From the NCBI GenBank assembly GCA_017562135.1, contig QEYB01000524.1, forward strand, positions 124,001 through 188,000: a DNA stretch of 64,000 bases. The letters run 5' to 3'. How positions within the stretch are numbered: the first letter of the stretch is position 1; the number at the start of each line of letters is the position of its first letter. This DNA is from Dipylidium caninum (taxonomy: Eukaryota > Platyhelminthes > Cestoda > Cyclophyllidea > Dipylidiidae). A model generated the notes under the pieces. That model ran no database searches. It saw nothing but the letters and a program-made list of their open reading frames with translations, and was not told where the DNA came from. Both the position numbers and the translations under genes were made by a program. Positions 12,601 through 25,432 of this stretch are shown here, in pieces.

Positions 12601-15600
12601 AACATTGTTTTATTCGTAGCAGAAGTTGAATAAAAATGATCCGCGACTTACTATCAGAAAGTAGCAATCATTATGAGTTCGGTTCTTCCACTCTCTGCAC
12701 TAAAAATCCCTCTCCTTCCTCTCCAAAAAAGTATCCAGTCAAGAATGATGAAAGATACTTGTCTAGACAAACCAAACAGACAGTAACAATGACGATGAAC
12801 AGCCTAAAGCCTCGGTTACTAAAACACACACACAGTTGCCATCACATCAGTTAAATGGATATACAATCTAAACTCTTCAAAAGGATGGTACATACAAAAA
12901 TAATGGTCATTAAAAACTCACGGATATCATTAGTAGTAGTTGTGTGGGCGTGTGTTTATCACTAATCTAGCGATATGTAGCCGCTACTTTGTTTCCGTTA
13001 CCGTTATATCGACAGAACAGACAGGCATATATGAATACTATGAGAGTCGCCAAAATGCTATTCAAATCGGAGCCGATTCTCCAGACGGAGTTACAAAGGC
13101 AAAAACTGGCACACGGATTCAAATAATGTGGAGGCTAAATGTGTGGATGTCATAAAGTCGCACAGAGATGGCAGTGATATAAAGTGAGGAAACACACCTT
13201 TAGGAGGACTCAAGAGGGAATTGCTAAAAGAAAGTATACACCAAGAGTGCTCGGGGCAGAAGGCGATTTCGTCACATGTACCTCACAGGCAATAACAAAA
13301 CCTTCCCAAAAAGTGGGACAACCAAATGAACCTTAATTCGACTCCGAAATTGGATGAAACAAGTAAACAGACGATAAAGGCACAGTGCATTTCGATATAG
13401 CAAACAAGAGCTTTGCTTCTACTCCCGAGAGGAAACACGTGGATGAGGAGGGGGGGGGGTGTGTTTGGAGGTTATGAACAAGGTAACGTCAAGACTCAAA
13501 TCAACTTCTTCCAGAATTGAAATGAAAAATGAGGTTAGATTCAAGACTGGGGATATTATTCCCGTGTTTTAATTAATGGCCTCCCAATAAGCACAGATGA
13601 GTTCAAATACCAACTGCAATAGTAAGATACTCGAGCACCAAAGGAATGTAGGACTGTCAAATGGCGAAGCCGACACTACTTACAAGGTTTGATGACCCCA
13701 ACAGCACTTAAGTTGTTAGTGCGTTGCGAGCTGCGAACTAAAGCGTAAGTATTCCTAAGGGTTAGATGAATAGTTAGGTGGAAAGACAGTGTAGATTAAT
13801 AGTAGTTTATACTGACACTCCTGTCGCATACACACGGAAAAAAACTCACTCACTCGCACGGAAAACCAAACAACCAAGCATACATTTATGTGGGCAGTCA
13901 GTTAAAACCTCCACAGTCATTAGGGAACATATTGGTGATATTCTAGTGTTAATATTTTGGTAGAAGTAGTGAGTTGGTAAGTAGAACCCCCTTTCCACTG
14001 CCTCTCTTTAGTATTTTTCGAAATGAGATGGTTTTAAATTTTATTTGGGTGCAATTGATAATGGACAGTGCACGTTGCAAGCCCTCCGGTCTACTCAGTC
14101 CCGTTACACCCCAAAATTTGCAGTCTGTAGATACAGAGGAGCCATAATTGCACGAAAAAATGCCTGATAAAAACCCTTCTTACCTAGGTGAATATTGAGC
14201 AATTTCTTGACCTAACGTCAACAGCACACGTGCGCAATGACACTACCATGTCCACGCATAAAGAAGCAGACCTTAGCAATTGAGGGTTGGCATGTGTTTG
14301 TGTAGAAGAGAGTATGTTGTGTCGTGCAGAGACCAAACAACTGCGTAGCAGAAGCCAGTATATGACTTTGTGATTTTATTAGTTCATGTAAACTGGTCTT
14401 GCACTGCGCTAACAACTCAAGCCAAGCCAATATCTACACACACTAAATGATAATTGGGTCTGAGTTTACTAAAATAAAAGTTAGGAAGTTTAGGAAAGCA
14501 GCGGGACTACTCAATAATCCACGTACAAGTGAGGTAGAAGTAGCGCTGATAAAGTGATCTGGAAGGTAGATCACTTGGGAAAAGAGATGGACGCAAATAA
14601 AGAACGCCAACAAAACAGGTAGAGATAATTTGAGAGTGAGAAATTTACTCGAATTGCTATACCGCTTTACTTTTTCTAAGTGCCCTAAAATGAAGGCAAC
14701 ATGTTTCCAGACACCCCCTGCCAAAATTCTTAGAGAGTAAGAAGTGCGATTGAGTTAGCAAAATCACAGAAACACTCTTGCCCACCCGGAACATGGTATA
14801 TACTTGATAATTTTCAAGTGACTATCACACCGAAAGCATACATTTTGAGAAAAATCGGAGATAGAACTAGGAAACAACCCAGTTGAATGAGATATCAAAG
14901 ACCTGACAAATGAGCAACAGAAGAACGTTGGTCGAGTACGAAAACACAGGCAGGAGGCCATGCGAAGACACGTGTAGGCGGCAAAAAAGGGACTTGTGCC
15001 GTGTACACTGTGGTGAATCATTGTCATCATCGCATAGAGAGAGTGTGTGTATGAGTGAGCACGTCAGCAACCGATATTCGGTCAAAACACATCGACACAA
15101 AGTAATTCCCAGAGCGCATGCACATACGCACAAATATATCTGCTTAAGTGAAACTTAGTGCTTCCTATTTGTTTTTTTTAATTTAGAACCATTTGGCCGA
15201 GGTATCAATTATAGCGATTACATATTCCAACCAATCTTCCCAGAAAAAGGCTCGCCAATTGCGATAGAAATGTCAGAATGCATAAATTTTGGCTTCAGGG
15301 AATAGGAAAGCAACGGATTTAAAGGAAAAGCTTGCCCATTATGTCAATGAGATGTACGTCGTTGGAAAACAAAACTCTAATACAATGATAGATCATTCGA
15401 GAACCAAACAATATAATTAACTGCAGGACAACAAGGACGAAGTTAGAGTCTAAATTATCAGAAAAACCGGTCTTTGAATTTAGAGCCCTAAATCTATGTG
15501 TGGCGTTGCTTCTTGAATAATCTATTAAGGAATAGTACAAATTGACAATTAAGAAGGCAAAAGTGGTCAGTCGAAGAGAGAAAAGAAGAATGAGGAAAAT

Positions 15601-17458
15601 ATGTCGTGTAACATGTCGATTCATCCCACAAGGTGATTATTGGACATTTAAAACGACCAAATTACAAGTAAGTGCCAAGATTAACCAAACCCATAAAAGT
15701 CGTAGTAATTAACCATAGACAGAATCGCTACGCATTCTGATTAAACTGAAAACCCAGCAGAGGATGCAGTAATTGACAAACCATACAAGGTAACACAAGT
15801 CCGGAACCCTACACCGAAAAATGAAACCGGGTCTAGTTGGTAGACAGTAAAAAAACACAAGCTAGATATTTACTAATCTCTAAGGTACCGTCGCGGAAAA
15901 ATAGTTCAAAGCGTTTCAAACGCAAGGTGGACCGTGAGGAGAGTATCAAATGGGATCGGAAGTCCACTGTATAGAGCTTTAAAACGGGAAATTACGGAAA
16001 GGTTGGATTATTGAGCAGGTGAGCAACGCTTTGAGGAATGAAAATACGGACCCCGAAAAAATCACTGAGTTATAACTATACAATTTCTCCAACCGGAACT
16101 AAAATTCTAAACTCGTTTTTACTTAGACGAGACAAAAATAGAGAAACTGTGAGCTAAAATTGGAACCGGAAACCATAAGGGGAAGAGATATATAGCGGGA
16201 GATGAAGAAATAGGATTTCGTGGGCATAAATTATGTTTGACTTTCGACGATGATTTAACAAACCAACACATGCATGATTGAAGAACCTTTGAAGAAAGAC
16301 TGCTCTCAGGACCATTTCAACGAATGCTAATCTGATATGTGAAACTACGACTACAGCCTCATGGATTATATTGACCGAGAAGTGCATACTTTGGGAGAAC
16401 TACACATGCAGTTGATTTGGGAGATGAAAAGCGCACTTATAACACAAGGTTGTAGTAAATTGATCATTAATAAGTTGAACTTTGATGACCCTTTTACCGC
16501 CAGGAGTGACACATCTGAGTAAGATATACTGCCAAATTTCTCCTTCCACAGTAGGACCAAGAGTAAAAATAAAAAGCCATAACAAATCATATAATACGAG
16601 TGGTGAAATAACGTCAGTTATTAAGGAGAAAAATAATAAGTTATTCTGGCGCAAAGTAGGTCAAAAAAAACAAACCGGAGGACTGTGGAAAATAAGCACT
16701 CAAAACAAATCCGAAACAGGAAAAAGAAGACAGATAATGACGCAAAAAATGAAAGAAAAGTAACACATACGAATTTGCGGATTTCTCGAACAAGAGTGAA
16801 GAACGCATCCTCAACACCTTGACGAGTTTTGGCAGACGTTTCAATGTAGGGAATGTTATATTCCTGTGCGACAGCCTCGGCCTTCGCAGAATCGACTGAC
16901 CTGACTGCAAGGTCCACCTTGTTTCCGATCACTTAACAGGGTTTACTACGAAGATGGATTCAAACTTACAAACCATCGGGACCTCATCTGCGTCTTTGAC
17001 TCGTTTGATTTGTTCACGATATTGGCTGATGTCCTCAAAGCTCTTGGCATTGTTGACAGCAAAGACACATAGAAAACCCTCACCAGTTCGCATGTATTGA
17101 TCGCGCATTGCGCTAAATCAATGGAGTAAGGGGATGTCAAATGTTGTATGGTACCTGTATTCTTCCTGACCAGCGGTATCCAAAATATCAAGCATACATG
17201 TCTCTCCGTCAATATTTACCTGCTTTCTATACGAATCCTCTGGAGGGTAAAATGATTTACGGGAAAACAACCCACCAATTGTCGGGTCATATTCGTCGAC
17301 GAAACTAGGAATTATTTACCGAGATATATAGACGCCTTACTGGTTCTGAATAAGTTGGATCGTAAGAGCGCTCTTTCCAACTCCTCCAGCTGAATAATAG
17401 AACTATAGTTGTACACATTAATTTTACCTCCAACCACAACGAGTTTGTATTCAGGCAT
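9665..17458 (-). CDS. ras: Ras GTPase (K-Ras-like), 7 exons
   Basis: Small GTPase that switches between GDP and GTP at the plasma membrane and drives the MAP-kinase pathway. Exons on the minus strand: 17458-17428, 17389-17341, 17304-17276, 17239-17155, 17112-16970, 16931-16771 and 9721-9665 (stop included). Together they give 184 codons plus stop, against 188-189 residues in animal Ras, and every junction is GT-AG with matching phase. Visible motifs are the P-loop VGAGGVGKS, the effector loop YDPTIEDS, switch [13 protein letters not shown], the base-binding NKVD and ETSAK, then IRKF. The last exon reads [18 protein letters not shown] and stop: a polybasic tail with CAAX box CDFL, whose final Leu predicts geranylgeranylation by family rules. 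There is no second cysteine for palmitoylation, as in K-Ras4B. The catalytic residues are canonical. Introns 1-5 are 36-42 bp and intron 6 is about 7.05 kb. The first six exons are certain; the last rests on phase, position and sequence type. Confidence 0.93.
9722..16770 (-). other. Giant last intron of ras (about 7.05 kb)
   Basis: This stretch runs from the donor after the codons for IRKF (GTATGTG on the minus strand) to the acceptor CTATTTCAG before the CAAX exon. The plus strand is strikingly purine-rich through most of it, so the transcript would be U/C-rich, as are the introns of the other genes here. No open frame inside resembles a known protein. It contains a four-base GCAG repeat, a G9 run and several CCAAT-type heptamers. 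It could hide a nested gene or an alternative last exon, but I see neither. Confidence 0.7.
11629..11646 (+). repeat. (GCAG)n repeat
   Basis: About four and a half GCAG units inside the long ras intron. Confidence 0.85.
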
Positions 17459-20400
17459 TCTGTTAAGCACAGTACGACGCCACTTGCGACGGGAAAAAAT
17501 AACACATGTACACCAGATATGAGCCAACCAGAATCAGACAATTTGTTGCGATTAAACAATACGCCGGCTTTTGAGCTGTTAAGCAGTGCCAAAATTGACT
17601 TATATATTATTCCATACTCTACGCGATGGCATATATTTGTTATTGATATCACAAAGGCTTGTTTTGAAAGCGGGAATGGGTTGCATGCATGCACAAGAAC
17701 GAAACTTCTGCGATAATTTTATTACCGATTTAAAAGTAAGAATATCCCTCAATTAATCTTAGGCTCCACGTCGTTCGTTTGAAAATCCATATAATAGAGC
17801 GAACACTTTTTTTATTAATGACTCCCCCTTAATACTCCACAAAATGAATTGGACAATCATATAATAATTTTGGATAACTTTCATTTTTCTACAGCTTCCC
17901 TTTACACTCTTGCCAAAATCACAAGTTTCTTAGCAATATTGGACCGTCTCTCCCTGTGAGAATGCTGCAGGAGAAATATGGATTATAATCGATTATTCAG
18001 GGCTGCCTTTATTTTCATTATTCTTTCATTACAATAACCAAAACGCATCGCATTTAAGCATCCAATCCCAGCTTGGCCTTTTGCGTCCTTTGTATTCTCG
18101 ACCTCCTTTGTCAATCGCTATAAAGCGTTTACTATTATTTGTTCTAATGCTTTGGCTTTAATATCTGACCTATTAAGCCGTATACCTGTTCTTTTTTTAT
18201 TAATCTCTCGCCAAACCTTTACATCGGTTAAATGTCAACATCTTGTGTATACCGTCAGACTTATGGATTTTTGTTCAGTTGCAGAAGGGAACTTTGGTAG
18301 GTGCCCTGAGGGCATAACTCGGAGTGGTTTAACATTTACTTCTGTAAAATTTCAATTGTGTGTTTTACCCTATAAGTGAGAAAGTGTGAGATCAATATTT
18401 TTCCAGGCCACTTCCCGCATGATTTAGTCTGTCAGACCTAAGCTGGTTGACTTACTAGAAAAAAAATTCTTCGGTGACAGCATCAGAAGATGTACCTGAG
18501 ATTCTCTACGCCAGTATATCATCCGATTGAAGTAGAGTTTCGAAGCAGTATTTTGGATTCCCATCGATATCGACATAGCACCCATGAAAATTCTGTCTGT
18601 TTAAAGTAACTGTGGCAATTACGGTAGAACACGTATGGAAGATTATGAGCTCGTCCCTGTGGTCCCCAATCTATCTTCAGCCTGCTTATTCTCTTCGCCC
18701 AAACAAACAATGACAGCAACTAAAGAACTCATGTACAATAGAATAATTAGGAAGGGATGAAGCTCATTAGTGAGGAAATTAGTTAATCTTCTTTATTGGT
18801 ATTAACAGGACTCAGAGCCGACGTTTCGGACCTTCGCCACAATCTCCAAACTGAGGGGCCCACAAGCGCCAAAATAAATGGCGGTGCATTAAACTTACGA
18901 ACTTTATTTGCTTAGAATGTTGGACTCTGTAAGCATTAGTGGAATCTAACAAAATTACTGCAATCAGCCCTTCATGAATTAAGTCGATTGTCCAGCTAAA
19001 TTAATTAGTCCGGAAACTGCATGTTTTGAGGTCTGTTTAAGTGTACGTCCACCTGTAGGAGCGTTCATAAGTCCTATATTTGTTCTTTTTACGCCATAAG
19101 TAAGTTTAATTTAGGTTAGAGTTGGACATTTTCTGTTCGTGAGAATTACTAACGACTTAAGCAATGGATAGGCAGTTTAAAACTGTTCTGTTTGTCAGTA
19201 TACGAATACGCTGCTATCGAAGGAAAGTTAATTCGTACACCGTTTTCGTTTTGAAAAATGGGATAGAACGAAAGTTAAGGATTTATGCCGACTATAACAA
19301 GTTCTTCCTACAATATCGTAATACTTTTTTTAATGTGAGCCAATCTACTTAAGGATCAAACATTTTGCCCTGGAGCCTTTCAAGCTTTACAAAATGACAG
19401 AACATGTGCTTTCCTCGAAAAATATCCAGCTTTTTTACTCCGATTCGAATTGACATAATATTCAGCTAGTTAAGAATTTGTAGACGTTCAAACTAGGCCC
19501 GTATTCACGCCATCCAGCTGACATGCCTGTGAAATACGCAAATAACTGCCCATAAAATGGAATAACTTTGTATGCTAACAAAGGGAAAGACATCCAACCT
19601 TCGTTGGAAGTATACCAATATTCATTAGAATATGGTCGTAGTACCAAAAATGCCTTTTGTTAGAAGGTTAAAATTTTGACATTACTAACTCAGGCGTCAA
19701 GTATTCGCCTCGACATTGTGTTTCCAGAGATTAAAGGTAAAGTAACTTCAATCGTCCCTTCCCTGGTCACCGCCTTTGCTAAGTAAATTACATAGTAAAC
19801 CGGCGGCCAGCTTGATTTTACGGGTTCTTCATTTGTTTGTAACAGGTGTAAATATCCAAATTACAGTCCATGAGATGTATACACATCTAGGTTATAACGC
19901 CCAGTTATGAAAGTTTATGTATAATTGTTCTGGTATAAAATTATGCAACTTTAACAGTTTTTAAAAGCAGTATAAACTTTGCCAATCTTTGACCGAAGCA
20001 TCCTACAATTTGCCTTTGCTTGTTTTAATTATTCGGCTCTCTGTGAACGACCTAGTTAGCCGCCCGTCTGGCACTTAAGCTGACCCTTAGCAATTTTTCC
20101 GCTGCTTATCCCTCTTGTCACTATGGCCACAAGTTAACAAGTACAAATACGGTAGGGAATGTTCAGCACTGACGCTTTTTCATCCCCCTAAATTTAACCC
20201 AAAATTGCTTTTTATGCAAGTGAGCTACAACCAACTCCTAGACTTGGCAAACCACGCCCACGTTTAACACTACATGTATCATCCAAAGCCCCTTTATCAC
20301 TTTCACATATTCCGTATTACGGTAAACGTAGAAAATGATTGTGACGCTTTCACCGGACTGGTGGACTATTTCTTAAAATAGTCTAATCACATGCAACCAC

Positions 20401-22134
20401 TTTCGTCAGCCTGGTAGGTAGTTCTGCTGGAACGCCGAAAAGGACGGAAACAATTTTAGCCACCGTGTTCGATTGATAATAGAGTACCATCGTCTCATTT
20501 TATTACTGAAATTGTTCGGGGCTTGTCACGCCCTCCTTCGTGATGAGTGGGGAGTTGAGCGCATGACCTTATGAGCATGACAAAGAGGAGTTATTTTCTT
20601 TCCTCTCTAGAATGAAGCTTTTTTAGCAAAATGACGCGGTAATCACATTTCAACCCGTCTTTCACTTCGTCCATTCAACCGATAATATTTGAAAGATGAC
20701 AACGGAAGGTGGAGAATTTCCTAGACCCACCAATTCAATGAAGCTGAGGAGGCTTCTCGACTACCTGAACTCTCTACCTGGACCACACTTGGATAGCATT
20801 TAAGGTGCATAGTACAGTGATACGTCGGTTGTTTGAATTACCTGCTCTTACCTCGCTGATATGTCATGACATTGACATTACTTTCCTTCAACTTATCAAC
20901 TTTTTCTTCCCCTGTTAACGCCTTTACTTTGGCATTAAGCACAAGGATACTCTTTAATAAACCCAAATCATCTGCTTTTGTACCATCAAACTATTATGGC
21001 AAATCGCGACTGGAACATAAAGTTCACTTAAGTTATCATAGCAACGAGAAACTTCAGTTATCCCTTACGGGCCAATGTGTTCTTTTCGTCACTTTCTACT
21101 TACTGAAGTTCTAAGTACTTACCCAGATCCCTGTTTGCAGCCTTTGAGGTGTCAGCATTGTACAATTAAAAGAAAGCGTAATAATTTGACTTTCATCTTT
21201 GTCAAAAATAGCCAGCCTTTGTGCAAAAATGGAATCCCAGGAGTAAGGGAAAGCATATCAACCAAGTTTGCCTTTCATTCTACATCGGTCCATGGATGTG
21301 GTGACCGGACGAGGGGTCCGGACGAACCGCGTAAGCCTTCCTGAAACACCATGAAGGCATTAATTGTTCTGTGCTCGTAAATAGGAGGAGAGTTCCCTTT
21401 TTTTAATTTTAACTCTTGCTACCACTTTCCGATGGAAGGCAGGATAAGCATTGTTTACATTAATGAATTTCACCAGATAATTAAAAAATGGCAAAAGTAA
21501 AAAAGAAAAAAACGAGAAAAATTAACCCCAGTGAAGTATTCAACTCAGATAGGCCTATGTATTTTTTGAAGAGAGGAGAACCTCTTTGTTGGAACATGGA
21601 GGAACACAGGATTGGAGTATATACATCTCAACGTATTTTTACAAGAGATTTTATCTGACGTGTAAAAAGGAACTTGGATCTGTCGCACGCATTGACGCCC
21701 TATTTCCACATGGGTTGGTTGTTTTATCGTTGTCCGTACATAGGGAAAAAATAGGGCAAGAGAAGGACGAAACGATTGCGATGACAATGATGATGCTGAC
21801 GGGTAGAAGGATGTAAACAGTGAAGAAAACTGCAAGGGATTTAGTGTGACGGGAGAATTTAGATGGCGTCTCATACGACGTTGGGTCCACTGTGAGTAGA
21901 CAATGGCAGTGATTGAAGAAGATCGAGAGAATACGATACAACGGGTTATCAGGAATGGAGAAATATGAGTCGTAACTCAACCAATCATGTGTGGACGAGG
22001 TTATAGGTAATAAGTGTGTGCAACAGACTTAATATTTAAAAAAATACTCGTACATTTGTGACCTAATAGGCTTAGGTGAGGTAATCCCTGTCCGAGTGTT
22101 TATTATCTTCCCTCCAGGTGACCACACGACTTTA

Positions 22135-22584
22135 CTAACGGTTCGAGGAGTCAAAATCCCCTTTAATTTCTTTAGCCATTAAGTCAATTGTCAGGTAATC
22201 CATTCCCCTTTGCCAGAGGGGTGATGCTTTTCCAAGGCAAAAGGCGTGAGAAATGTCGAGGAACGAGGCAATGATAGCAAATTTGTCCGAGACGACTTTC
22301 ATCTCACCGCTCTCAATACAAAGTTGAGTAGCACACAATGAGGCAGGCGAGACGATTAACATTGGCCTTTTTGGGAGGAAAAGTCGTGGAGCCACACCCA
22401 ATTGTAGGTAATCACTGGATGACAAGGCGTTTCTGCGTTCTTTTTCTGTCGTGGGAGCAGTCAAAAGCGTATTAGGAAAGATGGGAAAACGGGCAGAATT
22501 AATTGTCCCGGCGCCTAGACAAAGAAGGCAATGGGAAAGCAGATGAAAGCGGTTTTGGCTGTTTTTCTTTCACTTCTTCCATTC
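22135..22584 (-). CDS. Unassigned long open frame
   Basis: About 150 codons are open on the minus strand, ending SNR and stop at 22135. The frame includes TEKERRNALSSSDYLQLGVA and HAFCLGKASPLWQRGMDYLT. No domain is recognised and the first Met is internal, so it would need an upstream exon. An open frame of this length is possible by chance in 64 kb. Another protein-like minus-strand segment lies at 23524-23790. Confidence 0.15.
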
Positions 22585-22734
22585 TTAATGTCCGCCTTCC
22601 ACACACCTCAAATTTCTGTCAAGAAATGTCCATCTTCTCCAACCGGAGCTAATCATAGACCAGTCGTGTCGACTGCTAAATTTAAACGACGACCACAACT
22701 GCGGAGAGATAGGAGGATTTGGGTAGACGAATGA
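22540..22734 (+). CDS. Possible short secreted peptide
   Basis: A 64-codon frame with an ATG start begins MKAVLAVFLSLLPFLMSAFH, a textbook-looking signal peptide with likely cleavage after MSA. A 46-residue basic tail with KRR and RDRR clusters follows, then stop. An ATG three codons earlier is also in frame. No family is recognised and only a single cysteine remains after cleavage. Small frames like this arise by chance, so confidence is low. It overlaps the minus-strand frame at 22135-22584, so both are unlikely to be real. Confidence 0.15.
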   Translation, partial: QMKAVLAVFLSLLPFLMSAFHTPQISVKKCPSSPTGANHRPVVSTAKFKRRPQLRRDRRIWVDE

Positions 22735-23523
22735 GGAGTTTTCTGAGCCCGCCCGGCCGGTTTAACTGCCCTTATTAGAGAATGGATCCATCGGCCGGTA
22801 AGATCTTTCCTTCACTGTGGAAGTGTTGGCTTGACGTAAGATTATTAAGAGGTCTTCACTGGTGTTTCGTCACTCCGATCAACATGCCATCAATCAAAGA
22901 GGTCATTGACTCTCTCATCTTTTGCCGTGCGAGCCAGCCACAGATTCGCACAAGGCTTTTAAGTGTCATAGCTCATGTGACCCTTATTTCATTGAGAGGA
23001 AAATTAAAATCTCTACCTACCCGCAAATTTGATGTTACGAGGCGACACTTCATTCTCCACCATCTCAAAAATATTACCTTCAACAAATGTTAAATGGCCG
23101 TTGCCTGCAGTCAGCCTTGTATTGCCACAGTCGATGACCTCGTCGCAGCTGAGATCACCGGGAGTAATTGAGATGGCTCGGAAAGAGGGTGGAGTTTTCA
23201 CAATCTCTAGAGAATCACTCGCCCGAATTCGGTGCGAATGGCTCTCCTCGACCTCTTCAGAATCTATTCAACCTTCTCCTCATCCTTAATGATGTGTGGA
23301 TTTTTACATTCGTCTCCACACGAGAGGTGTAACTTTTATCATCTTATAGCAACCGGTAGGTTTTAGATAGAAGGATAAGATTGTTAGCGTCAGGGATGGG
23401 CGGAACATCGTCAACCGGGTAGCAGACACCTTAGTCTGGTCAATCCGTCTTCATGTGGAAGAACCGAGACTCGTCACTGCGAGTCGTAGAGCCTGACAAA
23501 ATCCTCCTCGCCTCCTCGTCCGC

Positions 23524-23790
23524 CTAATTCCATCCTCTTGACTCAGTTGAAGACGTGCAGGCGCTCGGTAGTACAGTCAGCCCCATAATTCGAGATTCTT
23601 CCTGCCAGGCCTTCAGCGCCACATGATCGGAATGCCTCAGAACTTCGGTGAACATGTCACTCGCAATGTTAGGCTGCAACACCGCCTCGATCATCCACCC
23701 CCCTCCCCACTCCACCCGTGATCCGATGGAACACCTCGGGTCAATGCGCCACCTTCGAACATCGAAGTCTCGTGACGACGGTCAAAAGTC
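23524..23790 (-). CDS. Unassigned exon candidate
   Basis: Minus-strand open segment reading RDFDVRRWRIDPRCSIGSR, then VEWGGGWMIEAVLQPNIAS, then HVALKAWQEESRIMGL, before a stop at 23524. Residue composition is protein-like and hydrophobic positions are regularly spaced. No family is recognised and no firm splice sites were assigned. It could belong with the minus-strand frame at 22135-22584 or be chance. Confidence 0.15.
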
Positions 23791-24986
23791 AATTGTCTAA
23801 AGTGGGTGTTTTTTCTTGTTGATTCTCTCCTCAAAGAATTTCACGGTAAACGGGGCATTAAAATGCCTAGTCATTGTTGCAGATACCGGGTCATTGTAAC
23901 TCTTACTCACACCTAATCCTCTACAATTCACCATATGCTTATCATAACGGGGGGGAGTGGCAGGGTGTGGGGCTTGACCTTGACAAGAGATGAAAAATGC
24001 CATGTTTCTGTGACCTTATGTCCGGAAAATTTTCATTTTTCAACATTCAATGTGTTTGATTTAACTATTCCTCATGTGTAGTCTGGGATTAAATGCCATC
24101 TGGCTATTCGGTCTAGCAAGGAGAGCTTCCTGTTCCTTAAGTGCTTCAGGGGCCCCACCCACCTGCCGTGGATGTGGCAGGATGCGGCCCCATTTGGGGT
24201 TGAAGTCCCTCCGAAGGATCTGCGCGGTCTTGGAGCCTTAGCGCTCAAATTCCACAATTTTAGTCGAGATAATAGCAACCAGCTTCGTTTTAATTACTGA
24301 AACCCTCGTCGCTTGTCAACTTTTGCACTCGACTACGCGTCGAGTAGAAATGCTGACCGACTGTTGGATTGTCCGCTTGTCTCACTATTCTCGACACAGA
24401 GCGACCAGGATGCCTGGCACTCTAAATACTCTTAGGCCATTTGAAAGTGAAAACCCATTTTGACTCACACGACCGGGTTAGAGTGCCATGAAAGAGGAAT
24501 AATTAATTTGAAATTTCGATATAATTGCCGATTACATTCAGCCACCAACGAGAGGTGATGACTAACCAAACACTGCTTAATGAGTTGACAAGACAATTTT
24601 TCCAAATCGACATGAATGCTCCACATGTCGACCGTGAAACCGTCTGCAACCTACTTTCAACAACTCTAAGATGAGGAGAGAATAAATAAGGTGGCAATAG
24701 TTAGCAGAGGGAGCGGGACTATTAAGGAACACGGCCTTCTAACTCCGTCTCCAAGGTGAAAAGTTACCTTTTTTAACATAAAAGCTCATCTTTCTGCCTG
24801 GATGAGTCATCATTCAGTTGTGGTATTGCGGTGTTAAGGAAATCCCGAAGTGGCAAAACAACTGAGACGCCTCAATTGTCTACTCGATTCGACAACTGAC
24901 TTCGCAATGAAAATGATGCCTTTAAATTGTCCTAATCTGTCGTGTATGCGCCATATTTTGCATTTAGATTTAAAACAGAGTATAAC

Positions 24987-25066
24987 GGGGGGCGAGGGGG
25001 AGGAGGGTGGATGATGTAACTGCCCTCCCCCACCGTCTCCCCCCTTACTCCCTCCCCCGCAGGGTC
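24987..25066. repeat. G-rich block followed by C-rich block
   Basis: G-runs (GGGGGG, GGGGG, GGG) at about 24987-25010 are followed by C-runs from about 25027 to 25062. The two halves can pair as a hairpin or fold as a G-quadruplex on one strand and an i-motif on the other. The block lies about 0.55 kb upstream of the RhoGAP start codon. Confidence 0.7.
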
Positions 25067-25432
25067 AAAACTGAGTTTAGTCCAATCTGACTGAACACTG
25101 ATCGCTCACATAATAAGCATTGAAAATGAATGTCAGCATGGCAATGTCAAAAACTGCAACTAATTGTGCTTTTGCCTCTGTAAGACCTCCGATTTCATTG
25201 TACTTAACACTCGAGGCAGTCTGTAAGGCGGTTTTTTTTTTAACTCGCCACGTCTACGATAAACTATTTTTATATAACAGGGAATAATGCCTTGAAATAG
25301 CCTATACATAAGCCATAGAAGACAGGGAAGAGAGAGTAATAAGCTTATGTATTGTTTGCTCGAAAAACCCCTCCCCCCCTTAATTACGTGCGCATAAGCG
25401 TGCGCATGTGTCATCGTGTTTAATCAGAAATT

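Larger units (their letters stand above)
17459..25432. other. Gene-poor region between ras and the RhoGAP gene
   Basis: The plus strand is T-rich at 17.7-20.2 kb, opposite to the ras intron. No recognised protein. The candidate frames at 22-24 kb are listed separately. A strong small hairpin (CCGGAC, loop, GTCCGG) is at about 21305. Confidence 0.5.

Noticed and set aside
15491..15560. Alternative ras CAAX-like ending (CTIP) in the long intron
   Set aside because: Upstream codons contain stops and no basic stretch; X = Pro is not a CAAX residue. The exon at 9665-9721 fits instead.
18152..18379. Frame with two TFTSVK repeats
   Set aside because: The nucleotide repeat is short (about 25 bp) and imperfect; too little to claim a repeat protein.
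21290..21320. Compact hairpin with CCGGAC/GTCCGG stem, considered as ribozyme or tRNA piece
   Set aside because: No hammerhead core (CTGANGA with GAAA) and no tRNA box A or box B around it.
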